From [Clostridium] hylemonae DSM 15053 (GTDB taxonomy: Bacteria; Bacillota; Clostridia; Lachnospirales; Lachnospiraceae): a stretch of DNA of 64,000 bases. Shown in pieces: positions 43,995 to 53,639 of the stretch. The notes under the pieces were generated by a model. The model searched no databases, was not told the origin of the DNA, and worked only from the letters and a program-made list of their open reading frames with translations. Numbering within the stretch: position 1 is the first letter of the stretch; every line of letters begins with the position of its first letter. Position numbers and translations under genes: made by a program. The stretch is taken from contig NZ_CP036524.1 of the NCBI RefSeq assembly GCF_008281175.1, positions 124,001-188,000 of the forward strand, written 5' to 3'.

Positions 43995-46652
43995 ATGAAA
44001 CGAAAGAAACGACTGGCGGCATTTTTGGCAATCACACTGACGCTTCTGTCATCGAACTTTACCGTTTTGGCGGAGGAGACGGCAGACGAAATCATGGTGA
44101 GCGGCACGGTAACCGATACGAACGGCTACGATGTAGACGGGGCGGTGGTGACTCTCGCCGGCGGCGGACAATCCTTTGACACGGTTCTGACAAATGGCAG
44201 TTACAGCGTCTATGTGCCAGAGGGAACCTATGAGGTTACCGTGGCGAAGCCGGGATATACAATAGAAGTCAAGGACACTACTCCCATTGAGGTAATAGAC
44301 AGCGACGTTTTCCGGGATATCAGCGTAAGCGTAACGCCGCAACCGAATAAATCAGCCGCGAAAACAGACGTGCCGGCCCCGCCTGCTGATGAAATCCCAT
44401 TTGATAAGGTCCATTTTCCGGACGACGCATTCAGAACATACCTAAAGGATACATTGAAAATTGATAAGGATGGGAATGGCGCCCTGTCAGAGACTGAAAT
44501 TGCAGCCGTAGACCGAATATGGATTCAGGATAATCCGAATTTGAAATCATTGGAGGGACTGAAATATTTTACGGCCTTGGAAATATTGACCTGCGGCGGC
44601 GCAGGCCTCACAGAGCTGAACATCAAAGATAATAAGATATTAAAAGGGGTGTACTTATACAATAATCTGGGTATTACGAGTCTGGATACCAGCAGCAACA
44701 CGGAGTTGGATGCGATATCGTGCTACAACACAGGAATCGAAAGTCTGGATATCAGTCAAAATAAAAAATTGACCGCTTTGAATTGCTCCAGTACAAACCT
44801 GAAGACTCTGGATGTAAGCGCAAATACAATCTTAAAAGGCTTGGATTGCCACGAGACAGCAATCGAAAGTCTGGATGTCAGCAAGAATACGGCATTAATC
44901 TATTTGCGGTGCTACAACACAGAAATCAAAAGCCTTGATGTCAGCAATTGTACGGTCTTAGAAGAATTGAAGTGCAAGGATACGCCGCTTGCGTATCTGA
45001 AGATAGGAACGAATGCTTTATCAAAATTAAAGACGTTGGAAAAGCCAGAGCCATCTTCGATTAAATTGAAAGAGAAAGCGAAGACCTTTAAGATTACAGA
45101 TAAATTCACAGGAATCGATCCTGCGAAAATAACAGTTAAAAATGGCGCGAAGTACGATTCAACTACCGGAATTGTAAGCGAATATAACGATGAAGATCCT
45201 ATTGAGTATTCTTATGATTGCGGTATTTACAGTAACAATGACGATTCAGTGACATTAGATGTCAAATTGAAGGTGTTTCAAAAAGAGGAAAGCAGCATCA
45301 AAATTACTGCCAACGATTTGGATAAGACTTATGATGGAACCGCAGTCAGCAGTGCACCAGCTGTTACAAAGACTGGAAGCACCGGAGCCGTAACCTATAT
45401 CTGGGAAAAGCAACAAAAAGGGGGCGTGTCATGGGAGAAAATCTCAGGCACTCCGACAGACGCAGGATATTACAGAGTGACGGCCCATGTGGCCGCGGAT
45501 GACGATTATAAGGCCGCGGACTCTTCGCCAAAGGAATTTATGATTTGGCAAGCGGACAACAACTGGACCAGCGGACTTGCAATCGGCGACTGGGTTTATG
45601 GAACGCCAGCGAATACACCATCGGCAACTCCGAGATTTGGAACAGTTTCTTATACCTACAGCAATTCCCGGACCGAAACCTTCAAGGAAGATGTTCCGAC
45701 AGCGGCGGGCACATGGTATGTGAAAGCGGCGGTTGCCGGGACAGACAATTATACAGGGTTAGAAAAGATTATCGATTTTAAGATTACCAAAGCAAATGCT
45801 CCGGCAATTACGCTTCCGGATAACCTCAGCGGTATACAGGGTGACTTGCTGTCCACAGTTAAGCTTCCATCCGGCTGGGCATGGGAGGATGACAGTCAGA
45901 CTTTGGCAATCGGCAATAACGGTTATAAGGCTCGCCTTACGGTCGATGATTCCAATTATGACTATATGGGTGTAACAGACTATGATGCTTCAGGACATTA
46001 TGTGGAAAAGGTATTATCAGTAACTGTATCACTGGAACAAAACAACTGGACCGTGTTCCCGTCGATTTTGGATTGGACATATGGGGATACTGCCAGCACA
46101 CCGGCTGGCCACGCGGCGTATGGTACAGCCACTTTTACCTACAGCGATTCAAAGGACGGAACCTTCAGTAAAGAGGTTCCTACAGCTGCCGGAATCTGGT
46201 ATATGAAAGTCAGTGTAGCTGCTGAACATGGATATACAGGACTGGATACAATTGTAAAATTCACGATAATGCCAAAAAATATGGAGACAGACAATCAAAT
46301 CAAAATTCCGGAAATATCCGCCGATACCAACCTTGATGAGTTGACTCTGATGGACGGCAAAAAGGTTTTGGTACAAGGCAAAGACTACGATGTGACAAAG
46401 AAGCAGGACGGCAACAAGGTTACAGTGACAATTACCTTCAAAGGAAATTATACCGGAACAATTACAAAATCCTATACAGTCGATGATAAAAAGCTGGTTC
46501 TAAATCCCAATACGGACAAGAACACACCGTCTGGCCAGACTGGCGCGGTTAAGACAGGTGATAACGCTGCCTCCGGTTTTTGGATAGTGCTCATGGCGAT
46601 GGCTGCGGGAACAGCCGTGCTGACGGGAAGAAAGAGATATAAAGAAAAATAG
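43995..46652 (+). CDS. Secreted LRR/MBG surface protein with KTGD-type anchor
   Basis: An 885-residue surface protein: signal peptide (cleavage near VLA-EE, residue 26), a CarboxypepD_reg-like beta domain (about 33-105, VSGTVTDTNGYDVDGAVVTL), an EF-hand-like loop (DKDGNGALSETE), about seven leucine-rich repeats of 21 residues (unit LDVSxNTxLxxLxC, about 175-345), MBG-like domains (KTYDGTAVSSAPAV and two NNW...YTGL repeats, about 420-760), and a C-terminal VKTGDN followed by a hydrophobic segment and GRKRYKEK. The last resembles a sortase sorting signal with KTGD in place of LPxTG. It probably binds host or matrix ligands. The kinase gene upstream is divergent and may control it. Confidence 0.85.
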   Translation: MKRKKRLAAFLAITLTLLSSNFTVLAEETADEIMVSGTVTDTNGYDVDGAVVTLAGGGQSFDTVLTNGSYSVYVPEGTYEVTVAKPGYTIEVKDTTPIEVIDSDVFRDISVSVTPQPNKSAAKTDVPAPPADEIPFDKVHFPDDAFRTYLKDTLKIDKDGNGALSETEIAAVDRIWIQDNPNLKSLEGLKYFTALEILTCGGAGLTELNIKDNKILKGVYLYNNLGITSLDTSSNTELDAISCYNTGIESLDISQNKKLTALNCSSTNLKTLDVSANTILKGLDCHETAIESLDVSKNTALIYLRCYNTEIKSLDVSNCTVLEELKCKDTPLAYLKIGTNALSKLKTLEKPEPSSIKLKEKAKTFKITDKFTGIDPAKITVKNGAKYDSTTGIVSEYNDEDPIEYSYDCGIYSNNDDSVTLDVKLKVFQKEESSIKITANDLDKTYDGTAVSSAPAVTKTGSTGAVTYIWEKQQKGGVSWEKISGTPTDAGYYRVTAHVAADDDYKAADSSPKEFMIWQADNNWTSGLAIGDWVYGTPANTPSATPRFGTVSYTYSNSRTETFKEDVPTAAGTWYVKAAVAGTDNYTGLEKIIDFKITKANAPAITLPDNLSGIQGDLLSTVKLPSGWAWEDDSQTLAIGNNGYKARLTVDDSNYDYMGVTDYDASGHYVEKVLSVTVSLEQNNWTVFPSILDWTYGDTASTPAGHAAYGTATFTYSDSKDGTFSKEVPTAAGIWYMKVSVAAEHGYTGLDTIVKFTIMPKNMETDNQIKIPEISADTNLDELTLMDGKKVLVQGKDYDVTKKQDGNKVTVTITFKGNYTGTITKSYTVDDKKLVLNPNTDKNTPSGQTGAVKTGDNAASGFWIVLMAMAAGTAVLTGRKRYKEK

Positions 46653-46702
46653 AAGAACGGGAAATAGGAAGGGGGCTATCGGGAAATAGATAGTTCCAAA
46701 CA

Positions 46703-46749
46703 GGGGAAGGTGTGACTCATACGAGCCACACCTTCCCCTAAAATTTTTT
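46703..46749 (+). terminator. Strong hairpin at left end of IS
   Basis: GGGGAAGGTGTG (46703-46714) pairs perfectly with CACACCTTCCCC (46727-46738), followed by TAAAATTTTTT. It would end transcripts entering from the surface-protein gene and insulate the transposase. Confidence 0.88.
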
Positions 46750-46794
46750 CATAAAAAGAGAAAAAGATGGCTAACGACAACCATCTTTCTCTCC

Positions 46795-46816
46795 GTTACA
46801 TGTTATAATGTAACTA
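46795..46816 (+). promoter_or_regulatory. Transposase promoter, probably leaderless transcript
   Basis: TGTTATAAT (extended -10, TATAAT 46804-46809) lies only 6 bases before ATG 46816, and no ribosome site is present. GTTACAT (46795-46801) and ATGTAAC (46808-46814) are perfect inverted repeats around the -10 and may be an operator. Confidence 0.55.
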
Positions 46817-48571
46817 TGCTAAACAATAAATATTATAACGAATTTTTTGAAATTGGGCAACAGAAAATCAACTTTAGTTTCTTCGAATTGTGTTTACCCG
46901 ACGACGATCCAGTCTATACCCTGAAAAAAGTGATGGAGGAATTAGATTTTTCTGGCTTGTTAGCCAATTGTTCAGATAAGGGAAGAATCGGATATAACCC
47001 AATTATGATGTATGCTGTAGTTACTTATGCAAATATGCGTGGGGTAAGAGCTGTTGACCGTATTGTAGAATTGTGTGAAAGAGACCTTGCGTTTATCTGG
47101 CTTACCAAAGGGCAGAGACCAAAACGGGATGCTTTTTATGAATTTAAAAACAAAAAAACTGACGGCTGATGTTTTGGATGAGTTGAATCATCAATTCCTT
47201 CGCCGCTTGCAAAAAGAAGGATTCATCACATTGAAAGAACTTTTTATTGATGGTACGAAAATAGAAGCCAATGCAAACCGCTATACTTTTGTGTGGAGAG
47301 GGACGATCAACTATCATCTTGCAGGGCTATTGGATACGATTGATTCGTTGTATCAGAAGTATAACGTATTGATCGATGAAAATGAGTATGGTACGAAATA
47401 TGACATTCCTCATGCACATATGTTTGTGATCGAAGGGATGGATAAGGTAAGAGATGTCATTGAAAAGAATCGGAAACGAAAACTGACAAAACATAAAAAG
47501 CTGTCTAACAATACGAACATTGAAATCGATAACTGTTCTCCGTTAGAGAGCTTGAAACTCCAGAAAAACCTGGCACAGATCGCAGAGAAGGAACAGATCG
47601 AGTTTGTTTACGGAAAAGGAAAGAAAAGAGCAGAAATCCAACAGCTTTATGACGAATTAGAAATCTGCGGCGACCGCCTTATGGGATACAAAGAGTGCTT
47701 TGAGATCATGGGAAAGGATAGGAACAGTTATTCTAAAACAGATTTAGAAGCCACCTTTATGAGAATGAAAGACGACCACATGCTGAACGGACAGTTAAAA
47801 GCAGCATATAATATTCAGATCGCAGTAGAGAATTATTTCATTGTCCATGCATATGTGAGCAATGACCGGACAGATTATAACACACTCATCCCCGTTTTGG
47901 AAAAGCATAAAAGTGCATTCGGGGAGATCTTAGAAGATGTGACGGCAGACAGTGGTTATTGCAGTGAGAAGAATCTGCTGTATTTAAAGGAAAATAAAAT
48001 ATCCAGTTACATTAAACTGCAGGATCATGAAAAGCGGAAAACACGTGCTTATACAGAAGATATTGGAAAGTATTACAAAATGAAAATGCAAGTGTTTGAA
48101 AATGAACTGTATTATGTTTGTCATGCTGGAAGAGAGCTGCATCATATCCGCACAGAGACGAAAGAACAGGCAGGATATACACAAACTTTTGAGGTATATG
48201 GATGTGCAGACTGCAGTGGTTGTGAACACAAAGCCAAATGTTTATATAAATATAACACTGAAAAAGATACAGAGAAAAATAAAATCATGAAGATCAATGA
48301 ACAATGGGAAACATTGAAAGAGGAATCCCATGCAAACATACAGAGTGAGAAAGGGATCCTAAACCGCCAGATTCGTTCCATTCAAACAGAAGGACATTTT
48401 GGGGATATCAAAGAAAACGATAGCTTCCGAAGATTCAACTACCGAACATCGGAGAAGGTGTATAAAGAATTCATGCTGTATGCCATTGGTCGAAACCTGA
48501 ACAAATATCATCGTTTTCTTCATGATAAGATCAAAAAATTTGAAGGAAAAACGGAAGAAAATGCTGCTTAG
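46816..48571 (+). pseudogene. IS1182 transposase, frameshifted in an A7 tract
   Basis: The first frame (46816-47169) encodes the N-terminal domain (KINFSFFELCLPDDDPVYTL ... RGVRAVDRIVELCERDLAFIWLTKGQ) and stops after NKKTDG. The continuation is one frame over (to 48571): KKLTADVLDELNHQFLRRL, then the catalytic DDE triad, Asp in LFIDGTKIEANAN, Asp in VTADSGYCSEKN and Glu in QTEGHFGDIK. Losing one A from the A7 run at 47152-47158 restores a single protein of about 585 residues, so the element is inactivated or depends on slippage. All catalytic residues remain, so the defect looks recent. Confidence 0.85.
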
Positions 48572-48648
48572 AAAAAGTGTACTTTCAAAAATGCAGTCAA
48601 GGGGTTTTTGCGCGCTAAAATATCTACAGAAAAGAAAAAATACGAATC

Positions 48649-48705
48649 TCTCACAGAATATCGGGTACTAAAAATGCTGATTTCTATGAGAGATTCGTAT
48701 TTTAA
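48649..48705 (+). terminator. Long hairpin at right end of IS
   Basis: AATACGAATCTCTC and GAGAGATTCGTATT are perfect 14-base arms around a loop of about 29 bases, followed by TTAAGATTT. It probably ends the transposase transcript. Confidence 0.75.
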
Positions 48706-48923
48706 GATTTAGAGTTTAAAAATCGGGATTTCCCGACTGCCCCTTTTTTGTCTACTGAGACAGAAATAAAAATAGAAAAGGGGGCTTGTGTTTTTGCCCG
48801 GAATCAGTTATCATATATATCACTCTAAAGTATCTGAGTATTCTTATTCAACATTTTCATTTCCAGCCGGATATTGCCGGATCATTCCAAGTAAAGCAAA
48901 AAAAGAATAAAAGAGGTGGTTTT

Positions 48924-50411
48924 ATGGCATCAGAGGGCTTTGATGTACTTCGCCTCATTGAGCATAACCGCTCCTGTTATGTCAGTTCAGAATTCGTACA
49001 GGGCAGTGTTCTGATTCAATGGCTGAAGTATCATCCCAATGTCCCAAAGAAACAACTGTTTTCGTGGATGTACGAGATTATGAGGCAGCTGGCCCTGTTT
49101 CACAGGCTGCGGGGCAGGCCGTGCTATCAGTATGTCAATCCGTACAGCGTTATCGTAAGCAGCGAAGAGAAACTGTACCTGCTCGATGCGGGAGCAAAGT
49201 CCAGCGAGATCCTTATAAGAAAGATGCAGAGAAAGGCTGTGCGGGAAAATTTTCTGCCGCCCAAAGAGCATATATACCGTAAAGCGAGTGAAGCGCTTGA
49301 CATATATGGCCTTGGAAGAACATGGCAGTATATACTGGCAGTCACGGAGCCGGATCCTCCGCTCACAAAAAGAGAAGAACAAAAGTTAAGAAAAATCATT
49401 TCCAGATGTCTGAACAGACAGTCAAAACATGCATATCAAAAAGTCGAAGAAATTCAAAAACATTTTCCAGCAGAAAGAATGAAAAAAACACAGTTCCAAA
49501 GAAGAAGTAAAGTGCTCGCAGCGGCAGTGATTTTAATACTCGCGGCTGCGGTAATAAAAGCAAAGGTCTATTCCGGCGGCCTTGCCGGCGCCGGGCGGCA
49601 GAACGCCGGCGTCAGTGACGCTTCCCCCAGAGGTAAAGAGGAAAAAGAAGAGACTGATGACAGTGACCTTTTGAAATTTGACATGGGTATGGTCTGTCTT
49701 CTGGAGCTTGAAGAATACGCTAAAGCGGCCGGATATCTTGAAGAGATAAGCCGGTACGGCGCAGACTGCTACGCCGCCATTGCAAGAAGTCTGGAAAAAG
49801 ATACGGCTGCCGCGGAGAGCCGGAAACTGGAGGAGGCGCTCATACGCGCGGAGAAAAATATACCGGCCGGCAGAGAAGAGGTGTGCCTTAAGGGACTGAT
49901 AAAAGGTTATACATTACTGGATACAGAAGAAGCGGGTGAGGAAATCGTGAGGCTGGGAGAAATATATCTCAGGCTTGGGGGTGAGAAGGGGGGTGCCAAA
50001 GAAGCGGATAAAGAAATAATGGAAGCTGTGGCGCTGTCCTATGAAGGAATGGATAAAAAGAGGGAAGCTGCCTCCATGTATGAAAAGGTACTTGAACATG
50101 AGGACGGGAATGAGAAAAGAGAGGAGCTGTACATGAAAATGACGCTAATGTGGGAAGGCACAGGTGATCGGGAGAAAGCCTGGGAGTGCTGCAGAAAAGG
50201 TATCGATGAACTGCAGGAATCGGCAAAACTCCGGCTTTTATATATCCGCCTTCAGTGTATGGACACTTCGGTTGGAAGAGAAGTATGTGAGGAGACGATA
50301 AGAGAATACATAAAGAGTATGCCAAAGCTGACTGGGCTGGAAGAGTTCAAGAAGCTGCAGAGAGAATATGATATCAGGGTGGAAGGGGAAGAAGTATGGG
50401 TCGGAAGATAA
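48924..50411 (+). CDS. Pseudokinase - transmembrane - TPR-like protein
   Basis: A 495-residue protein. Residues about 1-190 look like a degenerate Ser/Thr kinase lobe: FVQGSVLIQWL (hinge), YQYVNPYSVIV where kinases have HRDLKPENIL, LYLLDAGAK in place of DFG, and EALDIYGLGRTWQYIL resembling DIYSLG. The HRD and DFG aspartates are absent, so catalysis is unlikely. A membrane helix is at about 196-215 (VLAAAVILILAAAVI), followed by an external helical-repeat region (about 250-480) of TPR-like hairpins (EEYAKAAGYLEEI, DKKREAASMYEKVLEHE, GDREKAWECCRKGIDEL). GAGGTGG precedes ATG 48924. It overlaps the next gene by 16 bases. Confidence 0.7.
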   Translation: MASEGFDVLRLIEHNRSCYVSSEFVQGSVLIQWLKYHPNVPKKQLFSWMYEIMRQLALFHRLRGRPCYQYVNPYSVIVSSEEKLYLLDAGAKSSEILIRKMQRKAVRENFLPPKEHIYRKASEALDIYGLGRTWQYILAVTEPDPPLTKREEQKLRKIISRCLNRQSKHAYQKVEEIQKHFPAERMKKTQFQRRSKVLAAAVILILAAAVIKAKVYSGGLAGAGRQNAGVSDASPRGKEEKEETDDSDLLKFDMGMVCLLELEEYAKAAGYLEEISRYGADCYAAIARSLEKDTAAAESRKLEEALIRAEKNIPAGREEVCLKGLIKGYTLLDTEEAGEEIVRLGEIYLRLGGEKGGAKEADKEIMEAVALSYEGMDKKREAASMYEKVLEHEDGNEKREELYMKMTLMWEGTGDREKAWECCRKGIDELQESAKLRLLYIRLQCMDTSVGREVCEETIREYIKSMPKLTGLEEFKKLQREYDIRVEGEEVWVGR

Positions 50412-52195
50412 GAGAGATAACAGTTGTGATCATAATAATGCTTACAGTGATGGTCATTGGATACTCACAAGTTTCAAAGAGTCTGGCGGTAGATACGGAT
50501 AAGGAGCCAAAGAGCGTTTTGGGGACGGAGGATAAGGACGGGACAGAAGGAACAATAGAGCCGGAGGAACCGGACGGGCCAAAAGAGCCGGACGGGCCCG
50601 AACCTCCGGAGAGACCGGACAGGCCGGTGGAAAAATATGAGTTTAAATGTCCCGCTCCGGACGGAAAAAACGGATATTATGTGACAGCCCCCAAGATAGA
50701 GCTTATCCACGTAAGTGAGTATGGAATCACAAAGTACCGTTTTACGGACAGTGAAGGCGGTACGGCTGAGGGAGAGCTGAAAGAAAGCGGAGACCGGGTC
50801 TGTATCGGGCCGGATCAGTTTAAGGACGGCGGCAACAGCATATATGTCTGGATGGAAGATGAAGAGGGAGTACAGGCAGAGGATTCCGAATACAGTAAAG
50901 AGTTGTATATAGATACGGCGCCGCCTGATATTCAGCTTCGGGCGCCGCGGGGACTGGATGCATGGTACCAGAAACAGGTTATGCTCAACGTAAAAGGAGA
51001 TGACGGGGACAAAGGAAGTCAGGTGGAGCAGATATCAGTATATGCCGGTAAACAGCTGCTCGGCACGACTTCCAACTCTCAGGCAGCGTTCCAGATCAGC
51101 CAGACATCCGTTAAGGGAAATGGAGTTTCCGTCACAGTTGCTGTTGCTGACAGAGCTGGAAACAAGAAGGAAGTGACGAGGAAGCTTTATATTGACGGCA
51201 CGCCCCCGGAAACCGCCATCCAGGGTATTGACAATTATATGATAACGAGCCGTCCGGCAGAGGTTCATTTCCAGGCGGAGGATGACAACGTGTTAAGTTC
51301 TGCTTCCGCAAAGATAGTCAGGGAGAGTCCTGAGGGGGAACTCGAGGAACTGACGGGAAATAAATGGGAGAGCGATGGAAGAGTCAGTGACATGCGCCGG
51401 CAGCTGAGCGAGGACGGAATATATAAAATGGAGCTCACGGCTTCGGATAAGGCCGGATTTTCAAGGAGCCAGACCGCACAGATCATCATAGACAAAAAGA
51501 ATCCTGTCATCCGGTATGTAGATGAACTGGACAACCGTGTCATGAGAGAATTTCAGTGGGAGCATCCGATGGAAGAAGCGATCAAAGACTTTACATCGTA
51601 TGTCTACGAGATAAGACTGGACGGAAAAATCTATACCCCGGGGAAAAAAGTGAAGACTGAGGGAGTGCACACACTCAGGATCAAGGCCGTAGACGCGGCG
51701 GGGAATGAGGCGGCGGCCCAGGCACGGTTTCTGATAGACAGGACTCCTCCTGAGATACTTTTTGAAGATGTGAAAGAAGGAGAAACGTACGAGGAAGAGT
51801 GTACCTTTAAAGTGACAGTAAAAGATGGCAACGATACGATAGAAGGGATATGGTTGGACGGAGAAAAGCAGGCGGTAAATCCGCGCAGTAAAGTCTATCA
51901 GTATACGGTTCAGGAATATGGAGAACATATCGTGCTTGTCAGAGCGTGTGACAGGGCCGGAAACCGCGCTGAGACAGACGTGGGATTTAAGGTTGTGAAG
52001 AAGGAAACCATACTTGATAAAATTATAAATCCAGTCAGACAAAGGCTTGTACCTGAACAGAGAAGTACAGGGGAAGCGGCAGGAAAGACGGATCACGGCA
52101 GCGTGAAAAAACGTACGGTCTTCCTTTTATCGGCCACGGCGGCCGGAAGTGCCGCAGGCATTGCGGTATACAAGAAGCGGAGAAGAAAAAAATGA
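50396..52195 (+). CDS. Ig-like repeat membrane protein
   Basis: A 599-residue protein with an N-terminal membrane segment (about residues 8-25), a Glu/Pro/Asp/Gly linker (about 40-80), then about five Ig-like (Big_3/HYR-like) domains joined by YIDTAPPDI, YIDGTPPET, IIDKKNPVI and LIDRTPPEI linkers, and a C-terminal membrane helix with the basic tail YKKRRRKK. It thus spans from membrane to membrane across the wall. There is no sortase motif. It overlaps the pseudokinase gene and almost certainly works with it, since both have extracytoplasmic parts. I know of no described function for the pair. Confidence 0.75.
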   Translation: MGRKIREITVVIIIMLTVMVIGYSQVSKSLAVDTDKEPKSVLGTEDKDGTEGTIEPEEPDGPKEPDGPEPPERPDRPVEKYEFKCPAPDGKNGYYVTAPKIELIHVSEYGITKYRFTDSEGGTAEGELKESGDRVCIGPDQFKDGGNSIYVWMEDEEGVQAEDSEYSKELYIDTAPPDIQLRAPRGLDAWYQKQVMLNVKGDDGDKGSQVEQISVYAGKQLLGTTSNSQAAFQISQTSVKGNGVSVTVAVADRAGNKKEVTRKLYIDGTPPETAIQGIDNYMITSRPAEVHFQAEDDNVLSSASAKIVRESPEGELEELTGNKWESDGRVSDMRRQLSEDGIYKMELTASDKAGFSRSQTAQIIIDKKNPVIRYVDELDNRVMREFQWEHPMEEAIKDFTSYVYEIRLDGKIYTPGKKVKTEGVHTLRIKAVDAAGNEAAAQARFLIDRTPPEILFEDVKEGETYEEECTFKVTVKDGNDTIEGIWLDGEKQAVNPRSKVYQYTVQEYGEHIVLVRACDRAGNRAETDVGFKVVKKETILDKIINPVRQRLVPEQRSTGEAAGKTDHGSVKKRTVFLLSATAAGSAAGIAVYKKRRRKK

Positions 52196-52254
52196 CCGGG
52201 ACGGGGAACCGGCGTTGCACAAGAGAACTCCCGTATGACAGATCAGTCAGATGA

Positions 52255-52310
52255 CCCTGTAAAGGGAAGATGCCAGGAAACCGGCGGCCGGTTCCTGGCA
52301 TGTATCATGT
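52255..52310. repeat. Hairpin repeat, copy 1
   Basis: Small stem CCC-TGTAAA-GGG followed by a large stem ATGCCAGG..ACCGG (52270-52284) with CCGGTTCCTGGCAT (52288-52301). The whole unit recurs at 58128-58186 with about 85% identity. It lies between the Ig-protein gene and the convergent ROK gene and may serve as a terminator. Confidence 0.75.
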
Positions 52311-52352
52311 ATGATTTGATCTGAGAACGTTAGTTTACAGAGGAATCAGCTA

Positions 52353-53471
52353 TCAGACTGTTTTAAGAAAATTTTCTACGTTCAATAAAGCAGCGCCTAC
52401 CGCGGTAGCATATCTTTTAAAGCGGCAGATACGGAAATATTCAGCTTCCTCGTGGTACGTATTTCGTTCTATCAGTTTTTCCCTGATAATATCCTCAAAA
52501 TCTTCCAGGTAAGGCCCTACGTATCCGCCTACAATAATAGAGCAGTCAAAGAGCATTTTAAGATTATTTACAGTGATAGCGAGGTATTCCAGATATTCAT
52601 TCCATATATTTAAGTGGTAAGGACTCTTTTCTTTCACATATTCAAAGAACTTATCCAGGCTTCCGTCGGCGCTGTTGGAAAGAATAAGGGCTGATATATA
52701 AGCATCCACACATCCTTTTTTGCCGCAGTAACATAGACGCCCGTCATTTATTAAAGTAACATGGCCTATTTCTCCGCTTTCATAAGTCTCGCCAAAGTAA
52801 AGCTGGTTGTTCTGTAAAATAGCGCCGCCAACTGTGTTATTTAAAGAGAGGTAAAATGAATTCCGTATATCCTTTATGTTCCAACTCTCTGCCAGTCCGC
52901 CGGCATTGGCGTCATTGCAGATAAGGCACGGAAATCCGAGATACCGGGAAAAGGTCTCAGGGGTCACATTATTGAACTCAGTAAGACTGCCGTGCAGAAC
53001 AGTCTGCTGTTCTACGTTGACCATGACGGGGAGGGCGATACCGACGCTTAAGATCTTCTCCCTGTCAATACCCGATCTGGCGGTCATTTCACTGATTTTA
53101 TCGTGAAGTGACATATAATAAGATTCTTCCGGAATAAAATCTATTTTTACCCGGGTCTTCTCGACGATATTTCCGCTCAGATCGATCATTACCATATGCA
53201 CGTGGTGTCTTGTGATATCAAGTCCGATAGAGTAATAAAGGTGCGGATTGTAAGTAAAGGCTTTGGGAGGGCGGCCGCCCTGGGACCCGAATGTTCCGCA
53301 GTCATAGATGTAATGGTTCTCGGACAGATATTTTAATATAAGGTTCACCGTTGGAAGACTCAGATCCAGCTGCTCGATCAGGTCATATTTGGAGACGGGA
53401 CCGCCGTTCATATAAATATACTGGTAGACTTTATTCTGATTGTTTCTTTTTAGATCAATATTATTAGACAT
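52353..53471 (-). CDS. ROK-family transcriptional regulator
   Basis: A 372-residue NagC/XylR-type repressor. The N-terminal winged HTH is at about residues 10-65 (VYQYIYMNGGPVSKYDLIEQLDLSLPTVNLILKYL). The ROK sugar-kinase-like part has LDITRHHVHMVMIDLSG and the zinc motif GHVTLINDGRLCYCGKKGCVDAY. It is divergent from the esterase-ABC importer operon and should repress it until a sugar or sugar phosphate binds. AAGGGGAA precedes the ATG. Confidence 0.92.
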   Translation of the reverse strand: MSNNIDLKRNNQNKVYQYIYMNGGPVSKYDLIEQLDLSLPTVNLILKYLSENHYIYDCGTFGSQGGRPPKAFTYNPHLYYSIGLDITRHHVHMVMIDLSGNIVEKTRVKIDFIPEESYYMSLHDKISEMTARSGIDREKILSVGIALPVMVNVEQQTVLHGSLTEFNNVTPETFSRYLGFPCLICNDANAGGLAESWNIKDIRNSFYLSLNNTVGGAILQNNQLYFGETYESGEIGHVTLINDGRLCYCGKKGCVDAYISALILSNSADGSLDKFFEYVKEKSPYHLNIWNEYLEYLAITVNNLKMLFDCSIIVGGYVGPYLEDFEDIIREKLIERNTYHEEAEYFRICRFKRYATAVGAALLNVENFLKTV

Positions 53472-53639
53472 ATGTTTTCCCCTTTGAAAAGAGTTCTGCG
53501 CTCATCTATCAATTTTAATTAATAGTGAAACTTAATTATAAGCAATATATATAACTTTATATTTCTTAGTTCATTATAGATATGAATTTTATTTGTGTCA
53601 AGCAGACAAAACGTTAAGAAACTTATGCATGGAATAGTA

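Larger units (their letters stand above)
46672..48743 (+). mobile_element. IS1182-family insertion sequence, about 2.07 kb
   Basis: Imperfect terminal inverted repeats: left GGGGCTATCGGGAAAT (46672-46687) and right, read inward, GGGGCAGTCGGGAAAT (48728-48743), 14 of 16 identical. Inside lie a DDE transposase of the IS1182 type and strong hairpins near each end: 46703-46738 (12-base stem, then TAAAATTTTTT) and 48649-48705 (14-base stem from AATACGAATCTCTC). No clear target duplication is seen. The left end is 20 bases after the surface-protein stop codon. The exact ends are inferred from the TIRs. Confidence 0.7.

Noticed and set aside
44680-45000. Regular DNA repeats resembling a CRISPR or minisatellite array
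   Set aside because: The period is 63 bases in frame and corresponds to 21-residue leucine-rich repeats in the surface protein.
47100-47170. Programmed -1 frameshift in the transposase
   Set aside because: The downstream frame is +1 relative to the first ORF, so the A7 run does not give the needed -1 slip. A one-base insertion explains it more simply.
52250-52305. Cobalamin or SAM riboswitch
   Set aside because: GATGCCAGG...ACCGG vaguely recalls riboswitch ends, but the element follows genes rather than preceding one, lacks the conserved core boxes and is a plain hairpin repeated at 58.1 kb.
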